A stretch of DNA of 64,000 nucleotides from positions 8,804,001 to 8,868,000 of the forward strand of contig NZ_CP109149.1 of NCBI RefSeq assembly GCF_035920345.1, given 5' to 3'. Position 1 is the first letter of the stretch, and the number at the start of each line of letters is the position of its first letter. Positions 26,591 to 35,971 of this stretch are shown here, in pieces. This DNA comes from Nocardia vinacea (GTDB lineage Bacteria; Actinomycetota; Actinomycetes; Mycobacteriales; Mycobacteriaceae). The notes under the pieces are model-generated. The model ran no database searches. It was not told the DNA's origin and was given only the letters and a program-made list of their open reading frames with translations. Made by a program: the position numbers and the translations under genes.

Positions 26591-26779
26591 AATGGGCTTC
26601 TTCGACAGTACTTCCCGAAAGGAACAGACCTATCACGTTGGACCGTAAAGGATCTCGCTGCAGTCGCGTACACCCTCAATACACGACCGCGGAAGGCACT
26701 CGGATGGCGCACTCCGGTCGAAGCGGTGGAGCATCACCTACAATCGCTCCAGCAGAGAAATGTTGCGACGACCAGTTGA
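26591..26779 (+). pseudogene. IS30-type transposase, C-terminal fragment
   Basis: NGLLRQYFPKGTDLSRWT, then AYTLNTRPRKALGWRTPVEA and a stop at 26779. This is the natural continuation of the fragment that ends at 25266, separated by the IS110-type element. Confidence 0.8.
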
Positions 26780-27140
26780 ATCCGCCTTGCGACCCGGCGT
26801 CGCTGTGGTGGATCAGTCCGGGCTCGATCGGGTGCCCGTAGTGGTCGCGCCGCCACACGGCCATGTTGAGTGCCTTGGACGCCAGCGAGGTCGTTTTCGT
26901 GGCGGCCGTAGTCCAACCGACGATCGCCCGGGAGTAGGCATCGAACACGAACGCCACATACGCCCATCCGGCCCAGGTCGACACATAGGTGAAATCGGCG
27001 ACCCACACCAGATTCGGTGCGGCGGCGGTGAAGTCGCGATTGAGCATGTCACCGGCCCGCACGCCGTCCTTGGCCGGAATCGTGGTCCGCAGCTTGCGGC
27101 CTCTCACCACCCCGTTCATGCCCAATTCGCCCCGCCGAGG
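26765..27140 (-). pseudogene. IS3-type transposase (OrfB) fragment
   Basis: Reading leftward: RRGELGMNGVVRGRKLRTTI, PNLVWVADFTYVSTWAGWAY (first catalytic Asp), YVAFVFDAYSRAIVGW, LIHHSDAGSQGG (second Asp). Both ends are cut, so the third acidic residue and the N-terminus are absent. It joins the IS30 tail on one side and a histidine-kinase relic on the other. Confidence 0.8.
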
Positions 27141-27145
27141 ACCGG

Positions 27146-27850
27146 ATGCGGCGATTCGTCGCCGACGCATCCCACGAACTACGCACGCCACTGACAACCC
27201 TGCGTGGATACTCGGCCCTGTACTGGTCCGACGGGCCCGTCGATACGGACGGGGTTCAAGACGCGATGCGCCGAATCAACGACGAGGCCCGTCGAATGGC
27301 GGGCATCGTGGAGGCATTGCTGGACCTGAACGATCTGGACGAGCACGGCATTGCAGATCGTGAGCTGGTCGACGTCGTGCCCCTGGTCGCTGCCGTCGTC
27401 GACGATCTGCATGTCATCCGGCCCGAGCGTTGCATTCGTGTCGAAATGCCATCATCCATTTGCGCCGCAGCGGTTTCGGATCGGGTGGTCCAAGCGGTGC
27501 TGTCGTTGGCTACGAACGCGCTGCGGCACACTCCCAGCGATGCCACGATAACCATCCGCGTTATCGGAATCGGCGATTCGGTTCGGATCTCGGTCGATGA
27601 CACCGGGCCGGGCATCGCGCGCCCGAGCATCTTCCGCACCTGTTCGACAGGTTCTATCGAGCCGACAGTGGCCGTGCGCGCAGTCGGGGCGGCAATGGTC
27701 TGGGCGATCATGCACGCGCACAACGGCTCTTTGGCGTCGACGCCCGGTCGGGTCGCGGTAGCAGCTTCTGGATCGAGTTCCCTCGAAGTAACCACGGGAA
27801 TCGGTGGTGTCGCTCATCGTGGTCGTTCGACGCGCACCAGACCTGACTGA
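27146..27850 (+). pseudogene. Sensor histidine kinase, 5'-truncated and frameshifted
   Basis: The frame starts inside a kinase: RRFVADASHELRTPLTTLRG is the phospho-acceptor H-box and ALSLATNALRHTPSDATITI the N-box, followed by DDTGPGIA. From about 27625 the correct continuation EHLPHLFDRFYRADSGR lies in another frame, so the F-box and G2 region are shifted out. The sensor and membrane part upstream was replaced by the IS3 fragment. It cannot be functional. Confidence 0.82.
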
Positions 27851-27873
27851 AGCGCGATGCGATCATCATTCGC

Positions 27874-28227
27874 CTACTCGGTGACCGTGTCGAAAGTCTG
27901 CTGCACGATACGCATGGCGGAAAGTGCGGCGGGGGCACCGCAATATCCGGCGGTGTGGATGATCGCCTCGACGATCTCTTCGCGCGTGAGGCCATTGGCG
28001 AGTGCGCCACGCACATGGCCGGCGAGCTCCTCGTGCGCTCGCAGCGCAGTCAGCATCCCGAGATTGAGCAGACTGCGGCTGCGTCGGTCCAGGCCGGGGC
28101 GAGTCCATACCGCACCCCAGACGTGTTCGGTGACGAACCGCTGCAGTTCGGCCGACTCGGTTCCTTCGGTACGTGCCAGCGCCAGGTCGACGAACGAATC
28201 GCCCATCACCTCCCGGCGGACCGACAT
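27874..28227 (-). CDS. pcaC: Carboxymuconolactone decarboxylase family protein
   Basis: A 117-residue single-domain CMD protein. RSRSLLNLGMLTALRAHEEL and LTREEIVEAIIHTAGYCGAP follow 4-carboxymuconolactone decarboxylase (PcaC), including the HTAxYxGxP motif. AhpD-type peroxidase members have a CxxC at this place and this one does not. A strong GGGAGG precedes ATG 28227. It lies 81 bases after pcaJ on the same strand, so a role in protocatechuate breakdown to beta-ketoadipate enol-lactone is likely. Confidence 0.82.
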   Translation of the reverse strand: MSVRREVMGDSFVDLALARTEGTESAELQRFVTEHVWGAVWTRPGLDRRSRSLLNLGMLTALRAHEELAGHVRGALANGLTREEIVEAIIHTAGYCGAPAALSAMRIVQQTFDTVTE

Positions 28228-28308
28228 GCCCGCCTCCCACGAAACGGATTCGTGCTGGGGGCTATCGGGAAACGAGACTGCTACCTCCTGGTGGCGTAGG
28301 TACAGTCC

Positions 28309-28953
28309 TCAGCCGAGGACTGTACCGATGGTCAGTGGTGTTCCGGTGGCGCGGCGCACCTGCTCGACGCTCACACCGGGCGCGGTCTCGCGCAGGATCA
28401 CCTGGTCGTCGGCGATATCGAGGACAGCGAGGTCGGTGATGACCCGCTGCACAACGGCCTGGCCGGTGAGCGGCAGGGTGCACGTATCGACGATCTTGGG
28501 TGAGCCGTCGCGGGTGGTGTGCTCCATCAGCACGATCACCCGGCGGGCTCCGTGGACGAGGTCCATCGCGCCGCCCATGCCTTTGACCATCGCGCCGGGC
28601 ACCATCCAGTTCGCCAGATCACCGTGACGCGAGACCTGCATCCCGCCCAGTACCGCGGTGTCGATGTGTCCGCCCCTGATCATGCCGAACGAGAGCGCCG
28701 AGTCGAAGAACGAGGCACCGGGTTCGACCGTCACCGTCTCTTTGCCCGCGTTGATCAGGTCGGGGTCGACCTCGTCGTCCTGCGGGTAGGGGCCGGTGCC
28801 GAGGATGCCGTTCTCGCTGTGCAGGACCACCGCTACGTCATCGGGTAGGTGGTTCGGGATCAGGGTGGGCAGGCCGATGCCGAGGTTGACGTACTCCCCG
28901 GGCGAGAGTTCCTGTGCCGCGCGGGCGGCCATTTCTGTGCGGGTCCAGCTCAT
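28309..28953 (-). CDS. pcaJ: 3-oxoadipate CoA-transferase, subunit B
   Basis: A 214-residue CoA-transferase beta subunit. [16 protein letters not shown] and the catalytic-Glu segment [15 protein letters not shown] are intact, as is [18 protein letters not shown]. With subunit A it moves CoA from succinyl-CoA to 3-oxoadipate. ATG 28953 overlaps the pcaI stop by four bases (coupled). A succinyl-CoA:acetoacetate transferase is the alternative, but the CMD gene and IclR neighbour favour beta-ketoadipate. Confidence 0.9.
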   Translation of the reverse strand: MSWTRTEMAARAAQELSPGEYVNLGIGLPTLIPNHLPDDVAVVLHSENGILGTGPYPQDDEVDPDLINAGKETVTVEPGASFFDSALSFGMIRGGHIDTAVLGGMQVSRHGDLANWMVPGAMVKGMGGAMDLVHGARRVIVLMEHTTRDGSPKIVDTCTLPLTGQAVVQRVITDLAVLDIADDQVILRETAPGVSVEQVRRATGTPLTIGTVLG

Positions 28954-29711
28954 CGGCTGGCCTCCTGTCGAACGGTCCGCTTCTCGATGCGTTTGTCCTG
29001 GGCGCCGGTGTGCACGATGCGCTGGACGAACACCCCTGGCAGATGAACGTGTGCTGGGTCGAGTTCACCGGCCGGGACGAGCCGTTCGACCTGGGCGATG
29101 GTGATCCGCCCGGCCATCGCGACCAGTGGGTTGAAGTTCAGGGCCGACTTCTCGAAGACCAGGTTTCCCTCGGTGTCGCCGACGGCGGCGTGAACGAGGG
29201 CGAAATCGGCGACGATGCTTTCTTCGAGGACGTAGCGGCGGTGTCCGAACTCCCGGACTTCCTTCGGTGGTGAGGCCAGCGCCACCGACCCGTCCGGTGT
29301 GTAACGCCAGGGGAGGCCGCCGTCGCTGATCGGGGTCCCGACGCCAGCTGGGGTGTAGAAGGCGGGTATGCCCGCGCCGCCGGCGCGAAGTCGCTCGGCG
29401 AGGGTTCCCTGCGGGATCAGTTCCACCTCGAGTTCACCGCCGAGGTACTGGCGCGCGAACTCCTTGTTCTCACCCACATACGAGGCGGTCACCCGTGTGA
29501 TCCGCCCGGCCGACAACAAGATCCCCAACCCGTAGTCGTCGACGCCGCAGTTGTTGGAGAACACTTCGAAGTCGGTGGCCCCGCCCTCGGTGATCGCCGC
29601 GATCAGCGCATCCGGGACACCGCACAACCCGAACCCGCCGACTGCCAACGTCGCCCCCGAGCCGATATCGGCTACGGCGGCGACTGCCGTATCCACCACT
29701 TTCGAGTTCAT
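28950..29711 (-). CDS. pcaI: 3-oxoadipate CoA-transferase, subunit A
   Basis: A CoA-transferase alpha subunit, 253 residues from ATG 29711, which has GAAAGG upstream; the frame is open to 29741. Landmarks: [36 protein letters not shown], and [20 protein letters not shown] (EFARQYL typical of subunit A). First gene of the pcaIJ-CMD operon, divergent from an IclR regulator. Confidence 0.9.
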   Translation of the reverse strand: MNSKVVDTAVAAVADIGSGATLAVGGFGLCGVPDALIAAITEGGATDFEVFSNNCGVDDYGLGILLSAGRITRVTASYVGENKEFARQYLGGELEVELIPQGTLAERLRAGGAGIPAFYTPAGVGTPISDGGLPWRYTPDGSVALASPPKEVREFGHRRYVLEESIVADFALVHAAVGDTEGNLVFEKSALNFNPLVAMAGRITIAQVERLVPAGELDPAHVHLPGVFVQRIVHTGAQDKRIEKRTVRQEASR

Positions 29712-29863
29712 CCGTGACTTACCTTTCGTGTGACCGTTCATTCATTGGACGCCTGCTTCCGTCGTGCTCACAGAACACTCCAGCGGCTCATACTGGCAAG
29801 ATAGACAAGATAGATATGAATGAGAAGTGAAATTGCTCGGCACGTGGACAGGTTGGGGCTATG

Positions 29864-29880
29864 TCGTCCATTGAGTGGAC
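29864..29880. promoter_or_regulatory. Palindromic candidate IclR/PcaR operator
   Basis: CGTCCA and TGGACG flank TTGAG, forming a 17-bp palindrome that ends 13 bases before the IclR start. A similar half site (TTGGACG) lies beside pcaI near 29746. The position suggests autoregulation and control of pcaIJ. Confidence 0.55.
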
Positions 29881-29893
29881 GTAGGATGCGGGC

Positions 29894-30667
29894 GTGAGTG
29901 GAGAGTTGAATCCATCTGTGCTCGGGCGTGCGGCGTCGCTGCTGCGTGCGGTCGCCGCCGGCGGTGATGTGGGAGTGTCGACCAGTGATCTGGCACGTCG
30001 GACCGATCTCGCCAGGCCTACCGCGCATCGGTTGCTCTCTTCGTTGGCCGAGGAGGGTTTTCTCGACCGCGACGCGGGCTCTGGTCTGTGGTTTCTCGGA
30101 CCGGAACTGTTCCTCATGGGTTCGCTCGCGGCCGAGCGCTACGACATCACCGATGTAGCTCGCCCTGTACTGCGCGAGCTCGCCCGCGAGACCGGGGAGA
30201 GTGCGTTCCTGTCCGCCCGGCGTGGCGACGAGACGGTGTGCCTGGCGGGCGAGGAAGGCAGCTTTCCGCTGCGCTCGCACGTGCTGCACGTCGGCATCCG
30301 CTTCCCACTCGGTGTCGCCTCAGCGGGCCTGGCGATCCTCGCCCACCTACCCGACCGCGACATCGAGGACTATCTCGGCCGCACTGACCTGAGTGCGCAA
30401 TGGGGTGCGAGTCATACCCGTGACGAGCTCGTGCCGCGTATGGACGCGACCCGAGAAACCGGCTGGTGCGTGAATCCGGGCCTGCTTGTCGAGGGAAGCT
30501 GGGGGATGGCGGCGGCGGTGTTCGACCGCTGCGACGAGCCGCGGTGGGCCTTGAGCCTGACCGGGGTCGAGAGCCGATTCCGGGCCGAGCGTCACGATGT
30601 GCTGGGTACGCTGTTGCTCCGCCACGCCCACGAACTCTCCCTGGCGCTGTCCCGCCGCGGCCCGTAG
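29894..30667 (+). CDS. IclR-family regulator of the pca operon
   Basis: A 257-residue IclR protein. Winged helix-turn-helix: LGRAASLLRAVAAGGDVGVS, then DLARRTDLARPTAHRLLSSL. Ligand domain: FLSARRGDETVCLAGEEGSF, RFPLGVASAGLAILAHL. The GTG start is 183 bases from the pcaI start, with a palindrome between. PcaR-type regulators of this family respond to 3-oxoadipate (family knowledge), which fits the neighbours. Confidence 0.9.
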   Translation: MSGELNPSVLGRAASLLRAVAAGGDVGVSTSDLARRTDLARPTAHRLLSSLAEEGFLDRDAGSGLWFLGPELFLMGSLAAERYDITDVARPVLRELARETGESAFLSARRGDETVCLAGEEGSFPLRSHVLHVGIRFPLGVASAGLAILAHLPDRDIEDYLGRTDLSAQWGASHTRDELVPRMDATRETGWCVNPGLLVEGSWGMAAAVFDRCDEPRWALSLTGVESRFRAERHDVLGTLLLRHAHELSLALSRRGP

Positions 30668-30739
30668 GGGAGTGGCTGGAAGCGCCCGCTAGAAACTCCA
30701 CACTTTTAGCCGGAATCAGTGCGAACTCGCCGGACGATC

Positions 30740-30968
30740 GCCCTGTCCTCGACTGTGCTTCATCACTACCGGAACTGGCGACCGGCAAGCTAGCATCGAC
30801 GCTTTCTACGCCGCGTTCTCCGAATCTGGTGTGGAGACAACTCATCTGAGCTTGTTCGATAAGCCGAACGTCGCCGACATGTCTGCGCATCTACTCAGCC
30901 AGGATGTGATCTGGGTTGATCGCGGCAGTGTCGTGAATGTGCTGGCTGTGTGGCTACGGTGGTGGTGA
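30740..30968 (+). pseudogene. Peptidase E (S51) gene fragment
   Basis: The frame reads CFITTGTGDRQASIDAFYAA and HLLSQDVIWVDRGSVVNVLA, which matches the N-terminal third of dipeptidase-E-like S51 peptidases. The catalytic Ser, His and Glu regions further on are absent. No start codon remains. A decayed copy. Confidence 0.6.
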
Positions 30969-31275
30969 CCATGCCGTCTGTCGGCGCGGTGATCGGGCGC
31001 CGCGCGGGCCGGATCCGGCTGCTACCCGCGGTCCTGCTCGCTCTGACCACCGTGCTCCGGGTGGTGGCCGGCCGCTGGTCTTCGTCTCGAAACCAAGGAA
31101 TCGAGACATGAGCACGATTGGTCAGCCATCGCTGGAATCATCTGGGGTGGCGTGAATTTCACCGACTTCGATCCGATCCGCCGAACTCGTCGTATCTGAC
31201 TGCCGCGAACCGGGATACATCCTATGCCGCGATCAGGGTGGTGAATCGGCCGCCGTACGAGGTCATCGTGGAGGT
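30969..31275. other. Intergenic or decayed stretch
   Basis: No supported gene. A short hydrophobic reading near 30972-31070 could be a membrane-protein scrap. It is the upstream region of the recombinase. Confidence 0.35.
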
Positions 31276-32190
31276 ATGGGTACCTCGACCGATATCGACG
31301 TCGCCTTCGCCGGTGACGATCTCGTGCTGCGGCTGGCCTGCGCGCCATACCTCGCCCGCTACACCGGGAACTCCCGCATCCACTGCACCTCGGACCTGCG
31401 TCTGTATTTCCGATGGTGTACCGAGCACCAGCTCACGCCACTGGCCATGATGCGGCCGGAGGTGGAACGGTATGTGCGGTGGATGCAGGAGACGCGCCGG
31501 TTCAGACCCTCCACCGTCGCTCGCCGCACTGCCGTGCTCAGTGGGTTCTACCGCACGTGTGTCATCGACGGCGTCCTGGAGCACTCGCCCGCGGAGTATG
31601 TGCGCCGGCCGCGGGTATCGAATGAGTCTCCGACGCTGAGGCTTTCGCATCTGCAGTTAGAGGGGCTGCTCGCGGTGGCTCGGGATTCGGCCCACGCCAG
31701 CGATTTCGCGTTGGTGACGATGCTGGGGTTGCTGGGGTTGCGGATCTTCGAAGCCTGCGGATCCGATATCGACGATCTCGGGGAAGAACACGGGCATCGA
31801 GTCCTGCGAGTTGTCGGCAAGGGCGCCAAGGTCGTTCTGGTGCCGCTGCCGCCGGCAGTGGGTCGGGCGATCGACCGATCGTGCGGTGACCGGGTGGGCG
31901 GCCCCATTCTGCTGAACACGCGCGGCCGACGCATGGACCGTCATTGCGCAACCCGCCGCCTACGGATGTTGGCACACGCCACCGGGATGCGTTTACCGCG
32001 GATGCATCCGCACATGCTGCGGCACACATTCGTGACCACCATGCTCGACGCGGGAGTCGGCTTGCGTGATGTTCAGATCGCCGCACGCCATGCCGACCCG
32101 CGCACGACCATGCGCTACGACCGAGCCCGAACGAACCTCGACCGGCACCCGAACTACATCCTCTGCGCTTACATGGCCTCGGGCACATGA
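31276..32190 (+). CDS. Tyrosine site-specific recombinase/integrase
   Basis: A 304-residue phage-type integrase. The N-terminal SAM-like core-binding domain covers residues 15-110. The catalytic residues are present: Arg156 (LLGLRIFEA), Lys182/185 (VVGKGAKVVLV), His246 and Arg249 (HPHMLRHTF), His272 (ARHADPRTTM) and Tyr281 (MRYDRAR). XerC/D-like in size. It is followed at 96 bases by the stop of a convergent 791-residue protein. It probably mobilises, or once mobilised, this accessory block. Confidence 0.9.
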   Translation: MGTSTDIDVAFAGDDLVLRLACAPYLARYTGNSRIHCTSDLRLYFRWCTEHQLTPLAMMRPEVERYVRWMQETRRFRPSTVARRTAVLSGFYRTCVIDGVLEHSPAEYVRRPRVSNESPTLRLSHLQLEGLLAVARDSAHASDFALVTMLGLLGLRIFEACGSDIDDLGEEHGHRVLRVVGKGAKVVLVPLPPAVGRAIDRSCGDRVGGPILLNTRGRRMDRHCATRRLRMLAHATGMRLPRMHPHMLRHTFVTTMLDAGVGLRDVQIAARHADPRTTMRYDRARTNLDRHPNYILCAYMASGT

Positions 32191-32285
32191 CATCTCAACC
32201 GCGCACTACTTTGCCGATTACGGGATGCTCACTGATCGAGGTGTCATTGCACCTCGCCGACGCGAGAAACGATTGCCACGTCGGG

Positions 32286-34661
32286 TTAGAGACGCAGGCT
32301 ACTCCGGGACAAGGAACGAGTCGGGCGGCGCATCGTGGCGCGGACGTCCCAGAGCCCAAGTTCGGCTATTTCGGCGTCCAGGCCAGGGTCCGGACCAGGG
32401 ATGCGGTTGTCGTACACGGTAGTCAGGATCTGGCCTGTCGCGGCGTCGTAGAGCATACCGAAGCCGCGGGCGACTTGGAGCTGGTGTTTCTTCGCTTGCA
32501 GGTATCGGAGCAGCTCGCCGCGCGCGGCTTCCAACGACGTGGGGGCAACCAGATTCATCCAGACCAGCAGGAAGCTGTCGGCGAGTGTGGACCCGCCAGG
32601 GATAGCGATCCGGTGCGACTTACCGTCACGGACGGTCTCCTCCGCGAGTTTGGTGGCGATCGTGCCGAATCGATGCTGGGTGGCGGTGTCGCCGCTAAGG
32701 ATCGTGGTGGATATCGCAAGCCAGCCCGGTTCGCGGCGGGAACCGAGTTCGTCGACGAGGGTAAGCGCGGCGGGGTCGGCGCGAAGGTGAGGTTTTTCGC
32801 TCGTGCTTCCAGAAGCGGAGTGCTGGCCAGCCTGATACCAGGCGTCGACCTGCCCGGTACGACCCTCAAGGAATTCGACCGTCTTGCGCTGCTGTCGGTA
32901 CCGTCGCTGTTGCTCTCGGGAAGGGACTCCCAAAGTGGGTAGTTCCCTGCGGGTTCGGCCAGGGTCGGGTTCGGCGTACAGCTGTGCGTCGAGGAAGTGC
33001 ACGAAATAGTCGAGCTCGTCGGCGGCTCGAAGCCGTTTGGTCAGTTCGACCTCGGTACGGCGTCGAACGTACAGCAACAACTCGGAGGGACGCTCGATCA
33101 GCTCACTGATGACCCGCAAGTCATAAACGGAAACCACCCATGGCAGGTTCTCGTCGGTCAGTAGACCGGCGTCGATGAGTTCGTGTGTAATTGTCGCGAT
33201 CCCCGACAAGTCGTCCAGAGTCACTGCCACCGTGTGAACCTCACGGATGTAGCTCAGATCGAGCCAGGTTCCGTCAACCAAGCGCAGGCCACCGTCCGTG
33301 AGGATGCGCTCGCGCATCCGATGGCCCTGCTCGGCGGCGTCGGTGACCATGCGCCGTAGATCGTGCCAGAGCGGGCCGGACCTACCGGTGCGGGAGGGTG
33401 CGCGCATTGCCACAGCCTTGGCTTCGACGACGCAAGCCACGTCGTCGAGAATGAGCAATCCGTCGCCTTCGACCTTCTTGGTGAAGTCCTGAGGGTTCTG
33501 CTCGGCATCGTTTTCGGGGACGAGATAGTCGAATCCGCTATGTACCGTGTAGCCGGGCAGATGCGCTGCGAGCAATTGGAGGCAGGATGCTTCGAGGTAT
33601 TCACCGCGGTGTTTCTGGTAGGCGTTCCACGCCGCGTTATCAGACTTGAGCTCGGCCTCTACCCGTTCACGGATGGCATGGATGAACAGTGCGTCGTGAG
33701 CGAGAGCGTAGGAGCCGTCTTCTGCCCGCAGAAGCGGTCGCATGCGCAGCGGAGACCCGCCGCGGAAGAATTCCAGGGCCACATGTGCAGGCGGATCGGT
33801 CGGTAAGGAAACGGTGAAAAGATCAAGCACCGTTTGCACCGTCTCGATCGCGAGACCAGACTGCGCCGCGACGGTTACGGCGGAGGTAAGTGGGTAGGCG
33901 CTGCGGTCTTCGGCCAGTGTGTGCAGGTGGGAGTCGATGTCGAGAGCCTGGTCTACATCGGCGGCTTCGGCTACTTCATTGGCCAGGGCGGTCCAGGTAT
34001 GGACCCGGTCTGTCCAGACCTGGCGGTAGATATCGCCGATGGCGGCGTGAACAGCCCGGATCTGAGACGCAGTCACACCGAGCACACGCTGGCAATGGCT
34101 TTCTACGACCGGTTCATCGAACAATGCGGTCAGAGAGTCGTCGACCATGTGGGGGTAGGCCAAATTTCGGACGAACACCTCGCGCAGCACCGAGCCGAAA
34201 CTCAGCCGGCGCGCCGAGGACGTGTCACGAGTGGTGGTGACCAGCATCAGCACGGCACCGGCGCTGATCAACTCATCCACTGCGGCAACGATGGCTTCGA
34301 TGCCCTCGGCGTAATCGACAGGGACGCCAAACTCGGGTTGCTCTGGTGAATCCTGCTGGTTATGGACCAACAAAATGAGCGTAACCAGTTCCATTGCGGC
34401 CGCGCTCCCGAGGCCAGCTGGCTCTTCAGTGGCCTCGCTCTGCTCGAATCGGAAGCGCAGTAGTGCCACAAGCTCGAAAATGTCGTAGGGCGCAGCCAGT
34501 TCGAGCAGCCGCAGCGCGGTGGCAGTGACTGCTTGTTCCGCTGATTCCACGCTGCCCAGTGGATCGTCAATGACAGCCCCCGGGCTCTGTGCGCCTTGAT
34601 GGGGTTTGGCGGCAGAACGCCGGCTGCGGCGCTTGCGTTTTTCGCCTCTCTTGCTGGACAC
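32286..34661 (-). CDS. Large protein with PD-(D/E)XK-like nuclease motif, unknown function
   Basis: An unrecognised 791-residue protein. Near residue 400 lies GDGLLILDDVACVVEAKAV, the Asp-(x)n-ExK pattern of PD-(D/E)XK (NERD-like) nucleases. The N-terminal region is basic (KRGEKRKRRSRRS); the first 330 residues are helical, and Gln/Arg-rich EQQRRYRQQRKTVEFLEG lies in the C-terminal third. The frame is open to 34901, but the extra 80 residues look non-coding, so GTG 34661 is preferred. The frame is intact over 2.4 kb among decayed genes, so it is probably maintained. Beside an integrase, a defence or mobile-element role is possible (inference). Confidence 0.6.
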   Translation of the reverse strand: MSSKRGEKRKRRSRRSAAKPHQGAQSPGAVIDDPLGSVESAEQAVTATALRLLELAAPYDIFELVALLRFRFEQSEATEEPAGLGSAAAMELVTLILLVHNQQDSPEQPEFGVPVDYAEGIEAIVAAVDELISAGAVLMLVTTTRDTSSARRLSFGSVLREVFVRNLAYPHMVDDSLTALFDEPVVESHCQRVLGVTASQIRAVHAAIGDIYRQVWTDRVHTWTALANEVAEAADVDQALDIDSHLHTLAEDRSAYPLTSAVTVAAQSGLAIETVQTVLDLFTVSLPTDPPAHVALEFFRGGSPLRMRPLLRAEDGSYALAHDALFIHAIRERVEAELKSDNAAWNAYQKHRGEYLEASCLQLLAAHLPGYTVHSGFDYLVPENDAEQNPQDFTKKVEGDGLLILDDVACVVEAKAVAMRAPSRTGRSGPLWHDLRRMVTDAAEQGHRMRERILTDGGLRLVDGTWLDLSYIREVHTVAVTLDDLSGIATITHELIDAGLLTDENLPWVVSVYDLRVISELIERPSELLLYVRRRTEVELTKRLRAADELDYFVHFLDAQLYAEPDPGRTRRELPTLGVPSREQQRRYRQQRKTVEFLEGRTGQVDAWYQAGQHSASGSTSEKPHLRADPAALTLVDELGSRREPGWLAISTTILSGDTATQHRFGTIATKLAEETVRDGKSHRIAIPGGSTLADSFLLVWMNLVAPTSLEAARGELLRYLQAKKHQLQVARGFGMLYDAATGQILTTVYDNRIPGPDPGLDAEIAELGLWDVRATMRRPTRSLSRSSLRL

Positions 34662-35177
34662 CGGCCCACGGTACGCCGCGAAGCGCCACGCCCGCAGTGA
34701 CAAGTCAGTCGCCGCAGAAGGGATGTCAAGACCTATGGAGAGAACTGCCGAAACCTGTGGTTCGGCCTGTTTCAGGCGACCTCCGTTCGGATGGTGTCGG
34801 TGGGGTCGGCTGAGGACGCGCCGTGATTTCGCGAGGTCGTTCGATGAGCTCTCGATTGCCGCACGCTGGTAGGCGGAGACAACATCGACCTTTCCCAACA
34901 CCGGGTTCGAGACCGGTTGAGCCGAAACAAACTTCGAACCCGATCACACCTCACGACAGGCAAGCGACCTTGCGGAACCGGGTGAGGACGAAGTCCGGTA
35001 TGCCGCAATCCGCACGGTCCGATTGACCGCCCGGACCGACCGCAAATCTGCGCACCGGAATCGATCCGGGCTGTCCGTCTGTGGCCAGTTTTGGAACACC
35101 GGTTACCGGTTTACCCCGATACCGGTTTGGGCGCGAACTTGCTCGACACCGCAAACGTTCATACCTAGGCTCAGCAG
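34662..35177. other. Intergenic stretch with ACCGGT repeats
   Basis: No gene supported. ACCGGT occurs three times between 35098 and 35128, a possible binding site for the gene remnant at 35178. Confidence 0.4.
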
Positions 35178-35450
35178 GTGCCTGATCGGTTTGGCGTGCC
35201 CGACAACATGTTTGGCCCGATGCCTGAAGACTTCTATTCAGCGGTCGGCCGCGTCGTGTTGATTGCCGCACTGCTCGAGGTCAAGCTCGTTGACTTGCTC
35301 AATACCCTAGATCGTGTCCCGCAGACGACACACGCTAGGCAAGCATGGCGCAGAACTCGTCAAGTCCGCGCTGAAGTCCCTTGAGTCCACCAACCCCGCG
35401 CTCCGCGACCAGGGCAAGACTGTGCTGGTAGAAGCACGCGACGCGAGGTG
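35178..35450 (+). pseudogene. Small frameshifted gene remnant
   Basis: GTG 35178 begins FGVPDNMFGPMPEDFYSAVG and RVVLIAALLEVKLVDLLNTL in one frame. After about 35340 the sensible continuation GAELVKSALKSLESTNPALR lies in another frame. The protein is not recognised. Similar helical N-termini occur in small actinobacterial hypothetical proteins. Confidence 0.45.
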
Positions 35451-35971
35451 TTGTTCGGAATCGGTGACGGTCTCCTCGGGATCGTCGTCCAACTCGTCGG
35501 GGATCCATCCGGCTTCGCCGGAGAGCACGTCGATCTTGCCGCCATAGCTACCAGGGTCGGCGGTGTTGTGCAGACTTGAGAACGCGCCATCCTCGACCAA
35601 ATGGCTTGCGACTGTGGACTTTCCAAGTCAAAACCACAGCGCAACGGTTCTATCTACGGCACAGCTTCATCGAGGCCGAGCGGACCGACGGCATGCACAA
35701 CGAAGAACGCGAGCCGGACATCCGCCCGATATGGCAGCCGCCACGCTGATCCACAAACCTTGACGACATCTCGGGCTCCGGTAGTTGCGGCAGCAAACAA
35801 CCTGGAGTTCGGATGGGTCGAACGCGGCCGGGAGCTGACCAACCGTTTGCTTGCTGCCGGGCTGGCAACTGTGCCGTCAGGGATGGATCGAAGCATTTTG
35901 GGGCGCCGCGCCTGATAGTCGTCGATAATTGTTCGTATGAAGATCCTCACGGAGGTCGCGCTGGAGAGCAG
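35451..35971. other. Stretch of decayed fragments
   Basis: On the minus strand 35460-35580 can be read as GGKIDVLSGEAGWIPDELDD, which looks protein-like but has no start or proper ends. The rest has no supported gene. GGAGAG just before 35972 is the ribosome site of the next gene. Confidence 0.35.

Noticed and set aside
27857..28627. A 256-codon rightward frame
   Set aside because: Lies opposite the clear CMD and pcaJ genes; its Ser/Arg/Pro-rich product is a shadow.
32187..32942. A 251-codon rightward frame
   Set aside because: Antisense to the intact 791-residue protein; composition typical of a shadow.
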